From the NCBI GenBank assembly GCA_051650265.1, contig JBOFIR010000183.1, positions 1-36,280 of the forward strand: 36,280 nt of DNA, in the 5' to 3' direction. The DNA is from JBOFEH01 sp051650265. Its GTDB lineage: Bacteria > Bacillota > Clostridia > Lachnospirales > Cellulosilyticaceae. The position numbers were made by a program, and so were the translations under genes. The notes below the pieces were generated by a model. It was not told where the DNA came from. It made no database searches and worked only from the letters and a program-made list of their open reading frames with translations. Shown piece after piece: positions 5,800 through 14,026 of the stretch (within the stretch, counting starts at the first letter, position 1; each line of letters opens with the position of its first letter).

Positions 5800-7038
5800 T
5801 TATTGATCCATTTTACGAAGAAGAGCGGGAACAGTAATGTCAGCATCTACTTTGAAACGGATGATTTGCTTTGGATGAGGTGCTGCCTCTACAGATTCAC
5901 CTTCCTCGTTCCACATCTCGGTAATTGTGTGGAAAAGAGTTGGTGCATTTGGAAGAAGGAACTCTACCGTATCACCTACTGAGAACTTACGACGTTGTTC
6001 AATAGTAACCATGTGTGTTTCTTGATCATACGCAATAACCATACCAGAGAAGTCGTAGTTACGCACATAAGAGTTATGGCTATAAGTTTGATCTTCATGC
6101 GTTGGTTTGTGCTCGTAGAAACCAGTAGTGAATTCTCTATGACTGGCTTTACTTACTTCTTCTAAGAACAGCTCTTTCCTTTGTTCGAACAGGGCAGGAT
6201 CTTCCATGTAAGTATCGAGGGCTTCACGATAGGCTTTAACGACAGTTGCCACATAAAGTGGCGTTTTCATGCGACCCTCGATTTTGAAGCTATAAACACC
6301 ACTTTCAACAAGCTCAGGAATATATTCGATCATACAGAGATCACGAGAGTTATAGATATAAGTTCCACGTTCGTTTTCTTCAACAGGCATGTATTCACCA
6401 GGACGTGTTTCTTCTACAACACTATAACGCCATCTACAAGGCTGTGCACACTCCCCGTGGTTGGCATCACGTTTTGTCATATAGTTGCTGAGCAGGCATC
6501 TGCCAGAGTAAGCCATACACATCGCTCCGTGAACAAAAGATTCAATCACAACTTCTTCTGGGAGATGGTCTCTAATCTCTTTGATTTCTGAGAAAGAGAG
6601 TTCTCTCGCTGTCACGATTCGGTTGGCGCCGAGTTTGGCCCAGAAAAGTGCAGAGTGATAGTTCGTATTATTCGCTTGTGTAGAAATATGAATTTCTAGG
6701 TTTGGAATCGCTTCTTTTGCAATGCTAAAGACACCAGGGTCTGCAACAATTACACCGTCGGCACCCATTTCTTCTATAGAAAGGAAGTATTCGCGCATCC
6801 CATCAAAGTCAAAGTTGTGTGCAAAAATATTAGCGGTGATGTACACTTTGACACCATGCTCATGAGCAAAGGCAATCCCTTCACGCATTTGTTCTGGGGT
6901 GAAGTTTTTTGCTTTAGCACGTAGTCCATAGCTACCACCACCCATATACACAGCATCTGCACCATAGAGTACTGCAATTTTTAGTGTTTCAAGACTGCCC
7001 GCGGGGGCAAGTAATTCAAGTTTATCTGTTCTCATCAT
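5800..7038 (-). CDS. trhP: Peptidase U32 family tRNA uridine 34 hydroxylase (TrhP type)
   Basis: U32-family protein (412 aa). Members next to trmR act as TrhP, the prephenate-dependent enzyme that makes 5-hydroxyuridine at tRNA wobble position 34. Visible marks: the N-terminal barrel start LELLAPAGSLETLK, the GADAVYMGGG motif (27-35), the family signature around ESFVHGAMCMAYSGRCLLS (167-184), then GECAQPCRW with further cysteines; Cys174, 181, 197, 201 and 235 are candidate iron-sulfur ligands. The ATG at 7038 lies within the end of trmR (17-nt overlap) with GGAGG 5 nt upstream, so translation is coupled. TrmR methylates the hydroxyuridine that TrhP makes, which explains the pairing. A second, larger U32 protein is at 25450-27786. 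The name peptidase is historical. Confidence 0.9.
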   Translation of the reverse strand: MMRTDKLELLAPAGSLETLKIAVLYGADAVYMGGGSYGLRAKAKNFTPEQMREGIAFAHEHGVKVYITANIFAHNFDFDGMREYFLSIEEMGADGVIVADPGVFSIAKEAIPNLEIHISTQANNTNYHSALFWAKLGANRIVTARELSFSEIKEIRDHLPEEVVIESFVHGAMCMAYSGRCLLSNYMTKRDANHGECAQPCRWRYSVVEETRPGEYMPVEENERGTYIYNSRDLCMIEYIPELVESGVYSFKIEGRMKTPLYVATVVKAYREALDTYMEDPALFEQRKELFLEEVSKASHREFTTGFYEHKPTHEDQTYSHNSYVRNYDFSGMVIAYDQETHMVTIEQRRKFSVGDTVEFLLPNAPTLFHTITEMWNEEGESVEAAPHPKQIIRFKVDADITVPALLRKMDQ

Positions 7039-7702
7039 TTTTTCCTCCGATTTTGTAACTTAAAGCCACACCATCTCCAACAGGAAGAACGCTTGTATGG
7101 AGCTCAGGTGTGTGTGTGATTGTCCATAAGAAATCTCTTAGACGTGAGTGTGTGGTACGTTGTCTACGATCGATTAGATAACGTGATCTTGCAACAGTTC
7201 CTTTATGAAGGACGTTGTCTGTGATCAGTAGGCCACCTGGTTTGAGAAGTCTCAAGCATTCAGGTAAGAAGTTGATATACTGCCCTTTGGCACAATCCAT
7301 AAAGATCATATCATATTTTTCAGTTTCTAATGTTGCAAGTAGTGCTGCGGCATCCCCTTCGAGAATATGGATGCGATCTGTAAGCTCTGCTCTTTTTATA
7401 TTGGCTGTAGCAAGTTTGACCATCTTGTCAAAACGCTCAATTGTCGTAATGTGACTGTTTGCAGGAAGATACTGGCTCATAAAGATAGAAGAATAACCTA
7501 CAGCAGTTCCAATCTCAAGGACAGAGGTTGGCTTTTGCATCGCTAAAAGAACTTTCATGAAGTCGGCAACTTCTGGTTTGATAATAGGCCAAGTCTCTTT
7601 CTCATTGGCGATTGCTTGTTCGATATCAAAAAGCACACCCTCTATTGGTGTATGCAACGAACGTATATATTGAACGATATAATCATAGCTTATTTCACTC
7701 AT
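7022..7702 (-). CDS. trmR: O-methyltransferase, tRNA 5-hydroxyuridine methyltransferase (TrmR type)
   Basis: SAM-dependent O-methyltransferase of 226 aa (B. subtilis YrrM/TrmR type), which converts 5-hydroxyuridine-34 to 5-methoxyuridine in tRNA. The SAM-binding motif VLEIGTAVGYSS lies at residues 61-72, an acidic loop ILEGDAAALL follows, and FMDCAKGQY with the metal-binding Asp lies near residue 135; then GGLLITDNVLHKG. The ATG at 7702 is preceded by AAAGGATT. It overlaps trhP at its 3' end. The mltG terminator at 7778-7801 separates it from mltG, so it should have its own promoter in 7703-7777; I see no clear consensus there. Confidence 0.9.
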   Translation of the reverse strand: MSEISYDYIVQYIRSLHTPIEGVLFDIEQAIANEKETWPIIKPEVADFMKVLLAMQKPTSVLEIGTAVGYSSIFMSQYLPANSHITTIERFDKMVKLATANIKRAELTDRIHILEGDAAALLATLETEKYDMIFMDCAKGQYINFLPECLRLLKPGGLLITDNVLHKGTVARSRYLIDRRQRTTHSRLRDFLWTITHTPELHTSVLPVGDGVALSYKIGGKNDENR

Positions 7703-7777
7703 AGTGTAATCCTTTCTAAATAAGTCTTCTTATGTCAATATAAAGTAAAATCCTTGATATTGCAAGAGGTATCAAAA

Positions 7778-7801
7778 AAACGCCTTAATAGGAAGGCGTT
7801 T
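7778..7801 (-). terminator. Rho-independent terminator after mltG
   Basis: A perfect 9-bp inverted repeat (7778-7786 with 7793-7801) around a 6-nt loop, followed on the - strand by a run of seven T. The mltG stop codon (7800-7802) overlaps the stem. Confidence 0.9.
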
Positions 7802-8891
7802 ATTCATAGAAGTTAATATCATTAGTTTGTGCATATTTTGATTTGTTACGCGCATGTTCGCTGCTTGATTTACTGAAGGCGTGCTCACCACTTTGAGGGT
7901 CTTTGAGTACGAAGTAATAGTACTCATTGTGTTCAGGCATGAAAGCTGCGCGTAGAGCTTCTTCACCTGGCATGCAGATTGGGCCAACTGGTAGACCTTC
8001 GTAGAGATAGGTATTGTAAGGTGATTCCACCTTAAGATCATCATAGGACAAATTTTTCTTGCGCTTATCAAGGACGTATTGAACGGAAGAGCACATCTGA
8101 AGTTTCATATCTGTATCAAGTCGATTGTAGATGACACCTGAGATGATAGGACGTTCCTCGGCAAGTTTGGCTTCTTGCTCGATGATCGAAGCTATGGTAA
8201 GTACATCATGAAGTGTATAATGTGAGTCATATAAATATTGTGTGTATTGACCAACGACTTCTTGGAAGCGGTTAAGCATCTTGATGACAATTTGCTCTGC
8301 AGTAACTTGCTTAGGTACAATGTATGTATCTGGGAAAAGATAGCCTTCTAGGCGATATTTCGTGTCTTGAGGGATATATTTTAAGAACGAATAATCATAG
8401 TCTTTTTCGTTTACAGCTTTTAAGAAATCCTCTTTGGAAACAATGCCTAGATCGTCTAGACGTGAGGCAATCTGAATGACTGTATAACCTTCTGGAATGG
8501 TAAATTTGATTACATCAGCTTCTTTCGCCTCATCCATGGTCAAGAGATCTAAGATTTCAAGATCAGACATATTGTTACTGACTACATAAGTGCCTGGATT
8601 GAGTTTTCCCTCATAGCCATGGAGTTTACTTTGTAGTAAGAACCAGAGTTTGTTGCCGATGAAATCATTTGAATCAAGAACGGTAGCAATCTCCTCTAAT
8701 GTTGCATGAGGGCTCACCTCTAGTGTCAAGTCTCTAATGGATGTGACGGTAGCCCGTTCCCTATTTTCATCCATGGCCTCAGTTACATAGCTAAACCCAA
8801 AGCAAAAAGCGACGATACTCCCACTAATCCCCATGACTAATAGTAAAAAACTAAGTAAGCGATGTTTTAAACGACGTCTGTTTTTTTTCAT
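7800..8891 (-). CDS. mltG: Endolytic transglycosylase MltG (YceG-like)
   Basis: Membrane-anchored lytic transglycosylase that cuts nascent peptidoglycan strands. A basic N-terminus (MKKNRRRLKHR) is followed by one membrane segment (about residues 12-35), a LysM-like part (FTIPEGYTVIQIASRLDDLGI), the EGYLFPDTY motif near residue 182, and the catalytic segment ASIIEQEAKLAEERP with the expected catalytic Glu near 238. The C-terminus contains SPYNTYLYEGLPVGPICMPG, typical of the family. Length 363 aa. I use the ATG at 8891 because GGGAGG lies 5 nt upstream; an upstream in-frame codon at 8948 has no such site and would start before the -10. Transcribed alone from a promoter divergent to the L,D-transpeptidase gene. 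Confidence 0.95.
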   Translation of the reverse strand: MKKNRRRLKHRLLSFLLLVMGISGSIVAFCFGFSYVTEAMDENRERATVTSIRDLTLEVSPHATLEEIATVLDSNDFIGNKLWFLLQSKLHGYEGKLNPGTYVVSNNMSDLEILDLLTMDEAKEADVIKFTIPEGYTVIQIASRLDDLGIVSKEDFLKAVNEKDYDYSFLKYIPQDTKYRLEGYLFPDTYIVPKQVTAEQIVIKMLNRFQEVVGQYTQYLYDSHYTLHDVLTIASIIEQEAKLAEERPIISGVIYNRLDTDMKLQMCSSVQYVLDKRKKNLSYDDLKVESPYNTYLYEGLPVGPICMPGEEALRAAFMPEHNEYYYFVLKDPQSGEHAFSKSSSEHARNKSKYAQTNDINFYE

Positions 8892-8921
8892 AACGACCTC
8901 CCTATAAATGCATTCATTAAT

Positions 8922-8950
8922 ATTATAAGTTTTTTTGGTAAAATTCACAA
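8922..8950 (-). promoter_or_regulatory. sigma-A promoter of mltG
   Basis: On the - strand TTGTGA (8950-8945), a 17-bp spacer and TATAAT (8927-8922). It lies 31 nt before the mltG start codon. Confidence 0.7.
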
Positions 8951-8991
8951 TAAATACTTATATTTTGTTAAAAAAAGAAAAACGATACTAT

Positions 8992-9020
8992 TTGAATACT
9001 AGAAGTGGATTTGTTAAAAT
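8992..9020 (+). promoter_or_regulatory. sigma-A promoter of the L,D-transpeptidase gene
   Basis: TTGAAT at 8992-8997, a 17-bp spacer and TAAAAT at 9015-9020; the start codon follows at 9051. Divergent from the mltG promoter. Confidence 0.65.
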
Positions 9021-9050
9021 AAAATATGGAAAAAAATGGGAGGTGTACAA

Positions 9051-10817
9051 ATGAAAAGAAGAAAGTTCCTTGGTGTACTTTTAGCAATGAATATGTGGAT
9101 TGTTGCAGTAGTACCTGCCGTATATGGAGAAGAAGTTGTTCAGGAAGGCAATGTAGCAAATCCTATAGTTGTAGAACAAGTTATGCCTCAGACGTGGCAA
9201 ATCGAATCACGAAAAATCTGTGAAGTATTAGGCGTATCGCCAATGCTGTTGCCACCTGATGCAAAATGTACGGATGGGTATATTGGAAGACTTAAAGTAA
9301 TGGGGCTGATTGATGCAAAGCAAACTATTGATCCTAATGCTACAATGACAGGGGACGCCTTACAAAAACTGATAGATGAAATGCAGCGCTATCAGTTAGG
9401 AGGCCATGCAGGGAGTGACTATATCAAAAAACTTGAGAAAGCCAATCCTAATTGGGAGAAAGTCAAACTTGGACAACTGGCCATGAGTAAGAGTGTGCTG
9501 AGCTTTCAAGATAGTGCCTATCCACTGTATGAAATTGCTGGAACGTCATTTGTACGTGTAGGGGACTTGAAAAATATGGGACTCAATGTGACATGGAATG
9601 AAAACAGCATAAGTATAGACCTTGGACAAAATACAATGAGTACGCCAAGCAAGGCGGCAATACTAGAGGGAGATGTTTATGCACAAACACAGCCTTGTCG
9701 TATTGGCAATCTACAGACGTACAGCGTCAGCTGCAAAGATGAAACATTGATTCCTGTACGCGCATTAGGGAGTCTCTTTGATGTAAAGATAGAGGCTGGG
9801 CAAATTACTTTAGAAAATCCTAATCTCGCTATGGGCAGTGAAATTGCTATCAAGGAACGCACCCTGACCAATACTACACAAACAATGCTATCGCTTCAGT
9901 TGACTTCCTATTATTGGGATGGTAAGGGAGTCCAGACATTGGTGCAGACTGTAGAAAAACTTGAGCCGGGGCAAGAGATGCAGTTGCCTTGGGATTACTA
10001 TAGTTTGGTAGCTCCCAATACCAAGTATATTACGACACTCGTAGACGAAGTGAGGTATGGAGATGAATGGGGTGGTGTGATCACAGCCAATGACCAGCGG
10101 TATGATCAATATGGTCAAGCTAACCTTGCGTATTTTCAGGCCTATGAAAAAGGGAAGCAAGCAGTAATCACCCACCATGAGCAGGTGGAGACACTTTTTC
10201 CAGCTAGTGTGATTATTGGAACCATGAAGTATGACACTAATGGCTTGAAGAAAGGAGCACAAGTGGAGGTATGGGCAGCAGAAAAAGGTATTCATTATAA
10301 GGTAATAAGTGGTGGTAAGAAGATCATTGTGCCATGGAATAGCGTCAGTATCCCAAGTAATCCAGCAGTTAACAAAAAAGCCGCTACTAAAGAAGAACTT
10401 GAAACCTATATCAATAGTAAGCGTTTTACAAGCAAAACGGATTATTTGGTCTGGACAGATCTTCATAGGCAACGTACATACGTATTTAAAAAGCAAGATG
10501 AACGCTGGGTATTACATAGAGATATGCTTTGTTCTACAGGTAATAACAAGACACCAACACCTAGAGGAGAGTTCACCCTTACCTCTTATGTGCCAGCATT
10601 TGGCATGAATAAAGGTTATATGTGCAAAAATGCAGTTGGAATCTTTGAGGACTATCTATATCATTCCGTCATGTTTGATAAAACAGGAAGTTATGAGCTC
10701 ACAGGTGTTGGTAACCTAGGAAACCAAGCATCATCTGGCTGTATCCGTCTTTCCTATGATAATAGTGTATGGTTTTACAAAAATATGCCTCTTGGCACAA
10801 AGGTATGGATAAATTAA
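9051..10817 (+). CDS. Secreted L,D-transpeptidase with copper-amine-oxidase-like N-terminal domain
   Basis: Exported cell-wall protein of 588 aa. A signal peptide (MKRRKFLGVLLAMNMWIV, then AVVPAVYGEE) is followed by a copper amine oxidase N-terminal-like (stalk) domain at about 150-270 (FVRVGDLKNMG, then LIPVRALGSLFDVKIE). The C-terminal YkuD-type L,D-transpeptidase domain covers about 455-588: TPRGEFTL, then a histidine in YLYHSVMF, and SSGCIRLS with catalytic Cys564. Such enzymes crosslink peptidoglycan through 3-3 bonds. The ATG at 9051 is fixed by GGGAGGTG; an ATG at 9036 lies before that site. It is the only gene of its transcript, with a terminator directly after the stop. Confidence 0.93.
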   Translation: MKRRKFLGVLLAMNMWIVAVVPAVYGEEVVQEGNVANPIVVEQVMPQTWQIESRKICEVLGVSPMLLPPDAKCTDGYIGRLKVMGLIDAKQTIDPNATMTGDALQKLIDEMQRYQLGGHAGSDYIKKLEKANPNWEKVKLGQLAMSKSVLSFQDSAYPLYEIAGTSFVRVGDLKNMGLNVTWNENSISIDLGQNTMSTPSKAAILEGDVYAQTQPCRIGNLQTYSVSCKDETLIPVRALGSLFDVKIEAGQITLENPNLAMGSEIAIKERTLTNTTQTMLSLQLTSYYWDGKGVQTLVQTVEKLEPGQEMQLPWDYYSLVAPNTKYITTLVDEVRYGDEWGGVITANDQRYDQYGQANLAYFQAYEKGKQAVITHHEQVETLFPASVIIGTMKYDTNGLKKGAQVEVWAAEKGIHYKVISGGKKIIVPWNSVSIPSNPAVNKKAATKEELETYINSKRFTSKTDYLVWTDLHRQRTYVFKKQDERWVLHRDMLCSTGNNKTPTPRGEFTLTSYVPAFGMNKGYMCKNAVGIFEDYLYHSVMFDKTGSYELTGVGNLGNQASSGCIRLSYDNSVWFYKNMPLGTKVWIN

Positions 10818-10822
10818 TCCCA

Positions 10823-10849
10823 AATGGCCACTTATAGTAGGTGGCCATT
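10823..10849 (+). terminator. Rho-independent terminator after the L,D-transpeptidase gene
   Basis: Inverted repeat AATGGCCAC (10823-10831) / GTGGCCATT (10841-10849) with a 9-nt loop and a short CTTTTGT tail. The stem is GC-rich; the T tract is weak. Confidence 0.75.
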
Positions 10850-11091
10850 CTTTTGTATTGGAGGAAAGTTCGACCTGCTACACTTTCACTATTGCTCGGA
10901 CCAATACGATACCTTTAGTCACTTTTGTTCGAGTGTGCCTAGCGGATATTGGAAAATTAGATTGGAATATATTATACAATATGATAAAATAAATACTGTT
11001 GTAAGAACAATAATGACAGCAATCTAAAGATAAGAACATGTCCTAAAAGACATAGCACGTACACTAAATTATAAAGAAGAGAGGTATTAAG
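10850..11091. other. Intergenic region before the M18 aminopeptidase gene
   Basis: About 240 bases without a convincing gene. A 67-codon open frame (10824-11027) begins inside the terminator and shows no ribosome binding site or recognisable protein pattern. Bases 10860-10945 are less AT-rich than the usual intergenic DNA here and I cannot assign them. TTGGAA (10962-10967), 17 bp, TAAAAT (10985-10990) is a plausible promoter for the next gene, leaving a leader of about 95 nt. Confidence 0.5.
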
Positions 11092-12492
11092 ATGTCTGAA
11101 TTAAAAAAAGAATATAAAACACCTTGGGAGTCATATACTGAGGATGATAAAAAAAATCTTTTTGATTATGCAGAAAGATACCGTACTTTCATCTCAGATA
11201 ACAAAACTGAGCGTGAGTGCGTACGTTCATTCGTTCAAGAAGCTGAAGCGAATGGTTACACAAATATCGAAACACTCATTGCAAATGGTACAAAAGTAGC
11301 AGCAGGTGATAAAGTATATGCTAACTACAATGACAAAGCACTTCTTATGTTTTGTATTGGTACGGAACAATTAGCAAAAGGTTTCAATATTTTAGGGGCA
11401 CATCTTGATTCACCAAGACTTGACCTTAAGCCAAACCCACTTTATGAAGATAGCCAATTTGCTATGTTCAAAACCCACTACTATGGTGGCGTTAAAAAAT
11501 ACCAATGGGTAGCAATGCCACTTGCAATCCATGGTGTTGTAGCAAAGAAAACAGGAGAAGTTGTAAGTATTGTTATCGGTGAAGACCTTAGTGATCCAGT
11601 AGTAGGGATCTCTGATTTATTACCACACTTAGGTAGAGATCAAATGGATAAGAAACTCAGAGATGGTATTGCTGGCGAAGATCTTAATATCTGCTTAGGG
11701 ACATTACCATTAGAAGGAGAAGAGAAAGAAAGTGTAAAAGAAAACATTCTTAAACTTCTTAATGAAAAATACGGTATTGTTGAAGAAGACTTGGTATCAG
11801 CAGAAATTCAAATTGTACCAGCAGGAGCTGCTAGGGACTATGGCCTAGACAGAAGTATGGTAATCGGTTATGGTCAAGATGATAGAGTGTGTGGTTATGC
11901 ATCTTTCGAAGCACAATTAGAAGTGAAAGCACCAAAGCGTACAACTGTATGTGTACTCGTAGATAAAGAAGAAATCGGAAGTGTTGGTGCATCTGGTATG
12001 CATTCTAAATTCTTCGAAAATACAGTAGCAGAGCTTCTTGAATTAGCAGGAGAGTACTCAAACCTCAATGTGAGACGCGCACTTGCGAAATCAAAAATGC
12101 TTTCTTCGGACGTTACTGCAGGACACGATCCGAACTACCCAGCTGTACTTGAGAAAAACAACGCAGCATACTTTGGTAAAGGTGTTGTGTTCATGAAATA
12201 CACAGGTTCAGGCGGTAAAGGTGGTTCTAACGATTCGAATGCAGAGTACGTGGCAGAACTTCGCCGTATCATGGAAGATAACAGTGTGACATGGCAAACA
12301 GCAGAACTTGGTCGTATTGACTTAGGTGGCGGTGGTACAATCGCATACATTCTTGCTAACTATGGCATGGACGTGATTGACTGTGGTGTGCCAGTTCATA
12401 GCATGCATGCACCATGGGAAATCACAAGTAAAATCGATTTATATGAAATGCGTAAAGCATACATTGCATTTCTTGAAAATGCAGGACTTTAA
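11092..12492 (+). CDS. M18 family metallo-aminopeptidase
   Basis: Zinc aminopeptidase of family M18 (aspartyl aminopeptidase-like, 466 aa), which removes N-terminal residues from peptides in the cytoplasm. The zinc and catalytic pattern is present: GAHLDSPRLDLKPNPLYE near residue 103, the DKEEIGSVGASGM segment (catalytic Glu pair) near 290, DVTAGHDPNYP near 343 and VPVHSMHAPWEI near the end (last His ligand). An insertion typical of the family carries HYYGGVKKYQW. The ATG at 11092 follows AAGAGAGGTATTAAG, a good ribosome binding site. The cyclophilin gene follows after 15 nt and is probably co-transcribed. Confidence 0.95.
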   Translation: MSELKKEYKTPWESYTEDDKKNLFDYAERYRTFISDNKTERECVRSFVQEAEANGYTNIETLIANGTKVAAGDKVYANYNDKALLMFCIGTEQLAKGFNILGAHLDSPRLDLKPNPLYEDSQFAMFKTHYYGGVKKYQWVAMPLAIHGVVAKKTGEVVSIVIGEDLSDPVVGISDLLPHLGRDQMDKKLRDGIAGEDLNICLGTLPLEGEEKESVKENILKLLNEKYGIVEEDLVSAEIQIVPAGAARDYGLDRSMVIGYGQDDRVCGYASFEAQLEVKAPKRTTVCVLVDKEEIGSVGASGMHSKFFENTVAELLELAGEYSNLNVRRALAKSKMLSSDVTAGHDPNYPAVLEKNNAAYFGKGVVFMKYTGSGGKGGSNDSNAEYVAELRRIMEDNSVTWQTAELGRIDLGGGGTIAYILANYGMDVIDCGVPVHSMHAPWEITSKIDLYEMRKAYIAFLENAGL

Positions 12493-12507
12493 GGAGGAGA
12501 GACAACA

Positions 12508-13035
12508 ATGGCACAAAACCCAATCGTAACAATCACTATGGATGATGACAGCATCATCAAATTAGAACTTTACCCAGAAATCGCACCAAATACAGTGAAT
12601 AACTTTATCTCACTTGTTCAAAAAGGTTACTACAATGGCCTTAAATTCCACCGTATCATCAAAGGATTCATGATCCAAGGTGGTTGTCCAAATGGAACAG
12701 GTATGGGTGGTCCAGGTTACCAAATCAAAGGTGAGTTCAAAGCAAATGGTGTGGAAAATACACTTAAGCATACAAAAGGTGTAATTTCTATGGCACGTGC
12801 AATGGATCCAAACTCAGCAGGTTCTCAGTTCTTTATCATGCATGCAGGTTCACCACATCTTGATGGACAATATGCAGCATTTGGTCAAGTAACAGAAGGA
12901 TTAGACGTGGTAGATTATATTGCAGGGACACCTACAAATATGATGGATCAGCCACAATCACCTGTTGTAATCAAAACAATTACAGTAGATACACATGGAG
13001 AAAATTATCCAGAACCAATAAAAGCAGGTGAATAA
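12508..13035 (+). CDS. Cytoplasmic cyclophilin-type peptidyl-prolyl cis-trans isomerase
   Basis: Cyclophilin of 175 aa without signal peptide, catalysing proline isomerisation during protein folding. Family motifs: PNTVNNFISLVQKGYYNG, FHRIIKGFMIQGG (catalytic Arg near residue 50), HTKGVISMARAMDPNSAGSQ and the FFIMHAGSPHLDGQYAAFG segment. The ATG at 12508 is preceded by AAGGAGGAG at a slightly long distance. It lies between the M18 aminopeptidase (15 nt upstream) and the M19 dipeptidase (2 nt downstream), forming a three-gene set of peptide and protein processing functions. A membrane-anchored relative lies at 15423-16064. Confidence 0.95.
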   Translation: MAQNPIVTITMDDDSIIKLELYPEIAPNTVNNFISLVQKGYYNGLKFHRIIKGFMIQGGCPNGTGMGGPGYQIKGEFKANGVENTLKHTKGVISMARAMDPNSAGSQFFIMHAGSPHLDGQYAAFGQVTEGLDVVDYIAGTPTNMMDQPQSPVVIKTITVDTHGENYPEPIKAGE

Positions 13036-13037
13036 AA

Positions 13038-13958
13038 GTGCCCATTATAGATTTGCATTGTGATACAGCCAGCTTAATATTAGAACATCAAAGTGAACTT
13101 AAGCAAAACGACTATCATGTAGATCTAGAAAAGATGACCCAGAGTGGGTATCTTGCACAGTGGTTTGCGTATTTTATTTATCAAGAGGGTATTCAAGGAT
13201 CTCTAATGACAGCATTACGTCGGATGGATGCTTATTTCAAGGCGCAAGTCGCTAAGAATGCAGACATGATTCAGATTGTGACCTCAAAAGAAGACTATCT
13301 ACGCTGTAAGGCGGATGGTAAAATGTCTGCCTTTCTTTCATTAGAAGAAGGGCAGACTATAGAAGGGGACATAGCGAATATTGCAGAGCTCGAGCAGATG
13401 GGGATTCGTATGATGAACCTTACATGGAACTTTGCCAATGACCTAGGTCATCCGCACCATATGAGAGAGGGTCTTACTCGCTTTGGAAAAGAAGTGGTGA
13501 CCTATCTGAATGAGAGTCCGATTCTTCTAGATGTTTCTCACCTTTCATTTGAGGGAATGAAAGAGATAGGGATGCTTCACAAAAAGCCAATTATTGCATC
13601 TCATTGCAACGCCTTTGAAAGATGGCCACATACGCGTAATCTTCAAAGAGAAGCAGTGCAGATGATTGCAAACAGTGGTGGGATTATCGGATTAAACTTC
13701 TATAATGAGTTCCTGGGCAGGAGTTCGGTGAGTCGGATTGAAGATATGCTCTACCATATTGACTACCTCTATCAGGTAGGGGGAGAGGATTGTCTTGCAC
13801 TTGGAACAGATTTTGATGGAATTTCTTCTGAATTAGAAGTATGTAATGCAGGAGAACTGGATAAACTGATAATAAAGTTGTCAAGTGTATATAATGAAAG
13901 AATAGTTGATAAGTTCTGTTATCTTAATGCAGAGCGAATCATCCTTGAAAATCTCTAA
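13038..13958 (+). CDS. Membrane dipeptidase-type peptidase, family M19
   Basis: Zinc dipeptidase of family M19 (renal dipeptidase-like), 306 aa. The metal motif HxD is in IIDLHCDTAS (His7, Asp9), the bridging Glu in LSLEEGQTIEGD near residue 103, and metal-binding histidines in LLDVSHLS and IIASHCNAFERWPHTRN. GTDFDGI near residue 257 is another conserved family segment. The start is GTG at 13038, with AGGTG 7 nt upstream, only 2 nt after the cyclophilin stop, so the genes are translationally linked. No lipobox or signal peptide, so it is likely cytoplasmic and acts on dipeptides released by other peptidases. Confidence 0.93.
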   Translation: MPIIDLHCDTASLILEHQSELKQNDYHVDLEKMTQSGYLAQWFAYFIYQEGIQGSLMTALRRMDAYFKAQVAKNADMIQIVTSKEDYLRCKADGKMSAFLSLEEGQTIEGDIANIAELEQMGIRMMNLTWNFANDLGHPHHMREGLTRFGKEVVTYLNESPILLDVSHLSFEGMKEIGMLHKKPIIASHCNAFERWPHTRNLQREAVQMIANSGGIIGLNFYNEFLGRSSVSRIEDMLYHIDYLYQVGGEDCLALGTDFDGISSELEVCNAGELDKLIIKLSSVYNERIVDKFCYLNAERIILENL

Positions 13959-13965
13959 AAGATAC

Positions 13966-13995
13966 TTGGTAAAAATTCTCATTGTATGCTATAAT
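13966..13995 (+). promoter_or_regulatory. sigma-A promoter of the Cys-rich DUF1292 gene
   Basis: TTGGTA at 13966-13971, an 18-bp spacer and TATAAT at 13990-13995; the start codon is 31 nt downstream. Confidence 0.7.
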
Positions 13996-14026
13996 ACATT
14001 TATTACATTTTGGAAGGAGACTTACA

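Noticed and set aside
6181..6591. 136-codon + strand ORF within trhP
   Set aside because: It lies wholly opposite the well-supported trhP gene, has no ribosome binding site and its product resembles no family.
10824..11027. 67-codon ORF after the L,D-transpeptidase gene
   Set aside because: Starts inside the terminator stem, has no ribosome binding site and its translation has no protein-like pattern; it also runs across the likely promoter of the next gene.
11034..11043. GAACATGTCC upstream of the M18 gene as a LexA half-site
   Set aside because: The second arm is not GTTC, and the site lies in the leader away from the putative promoter.
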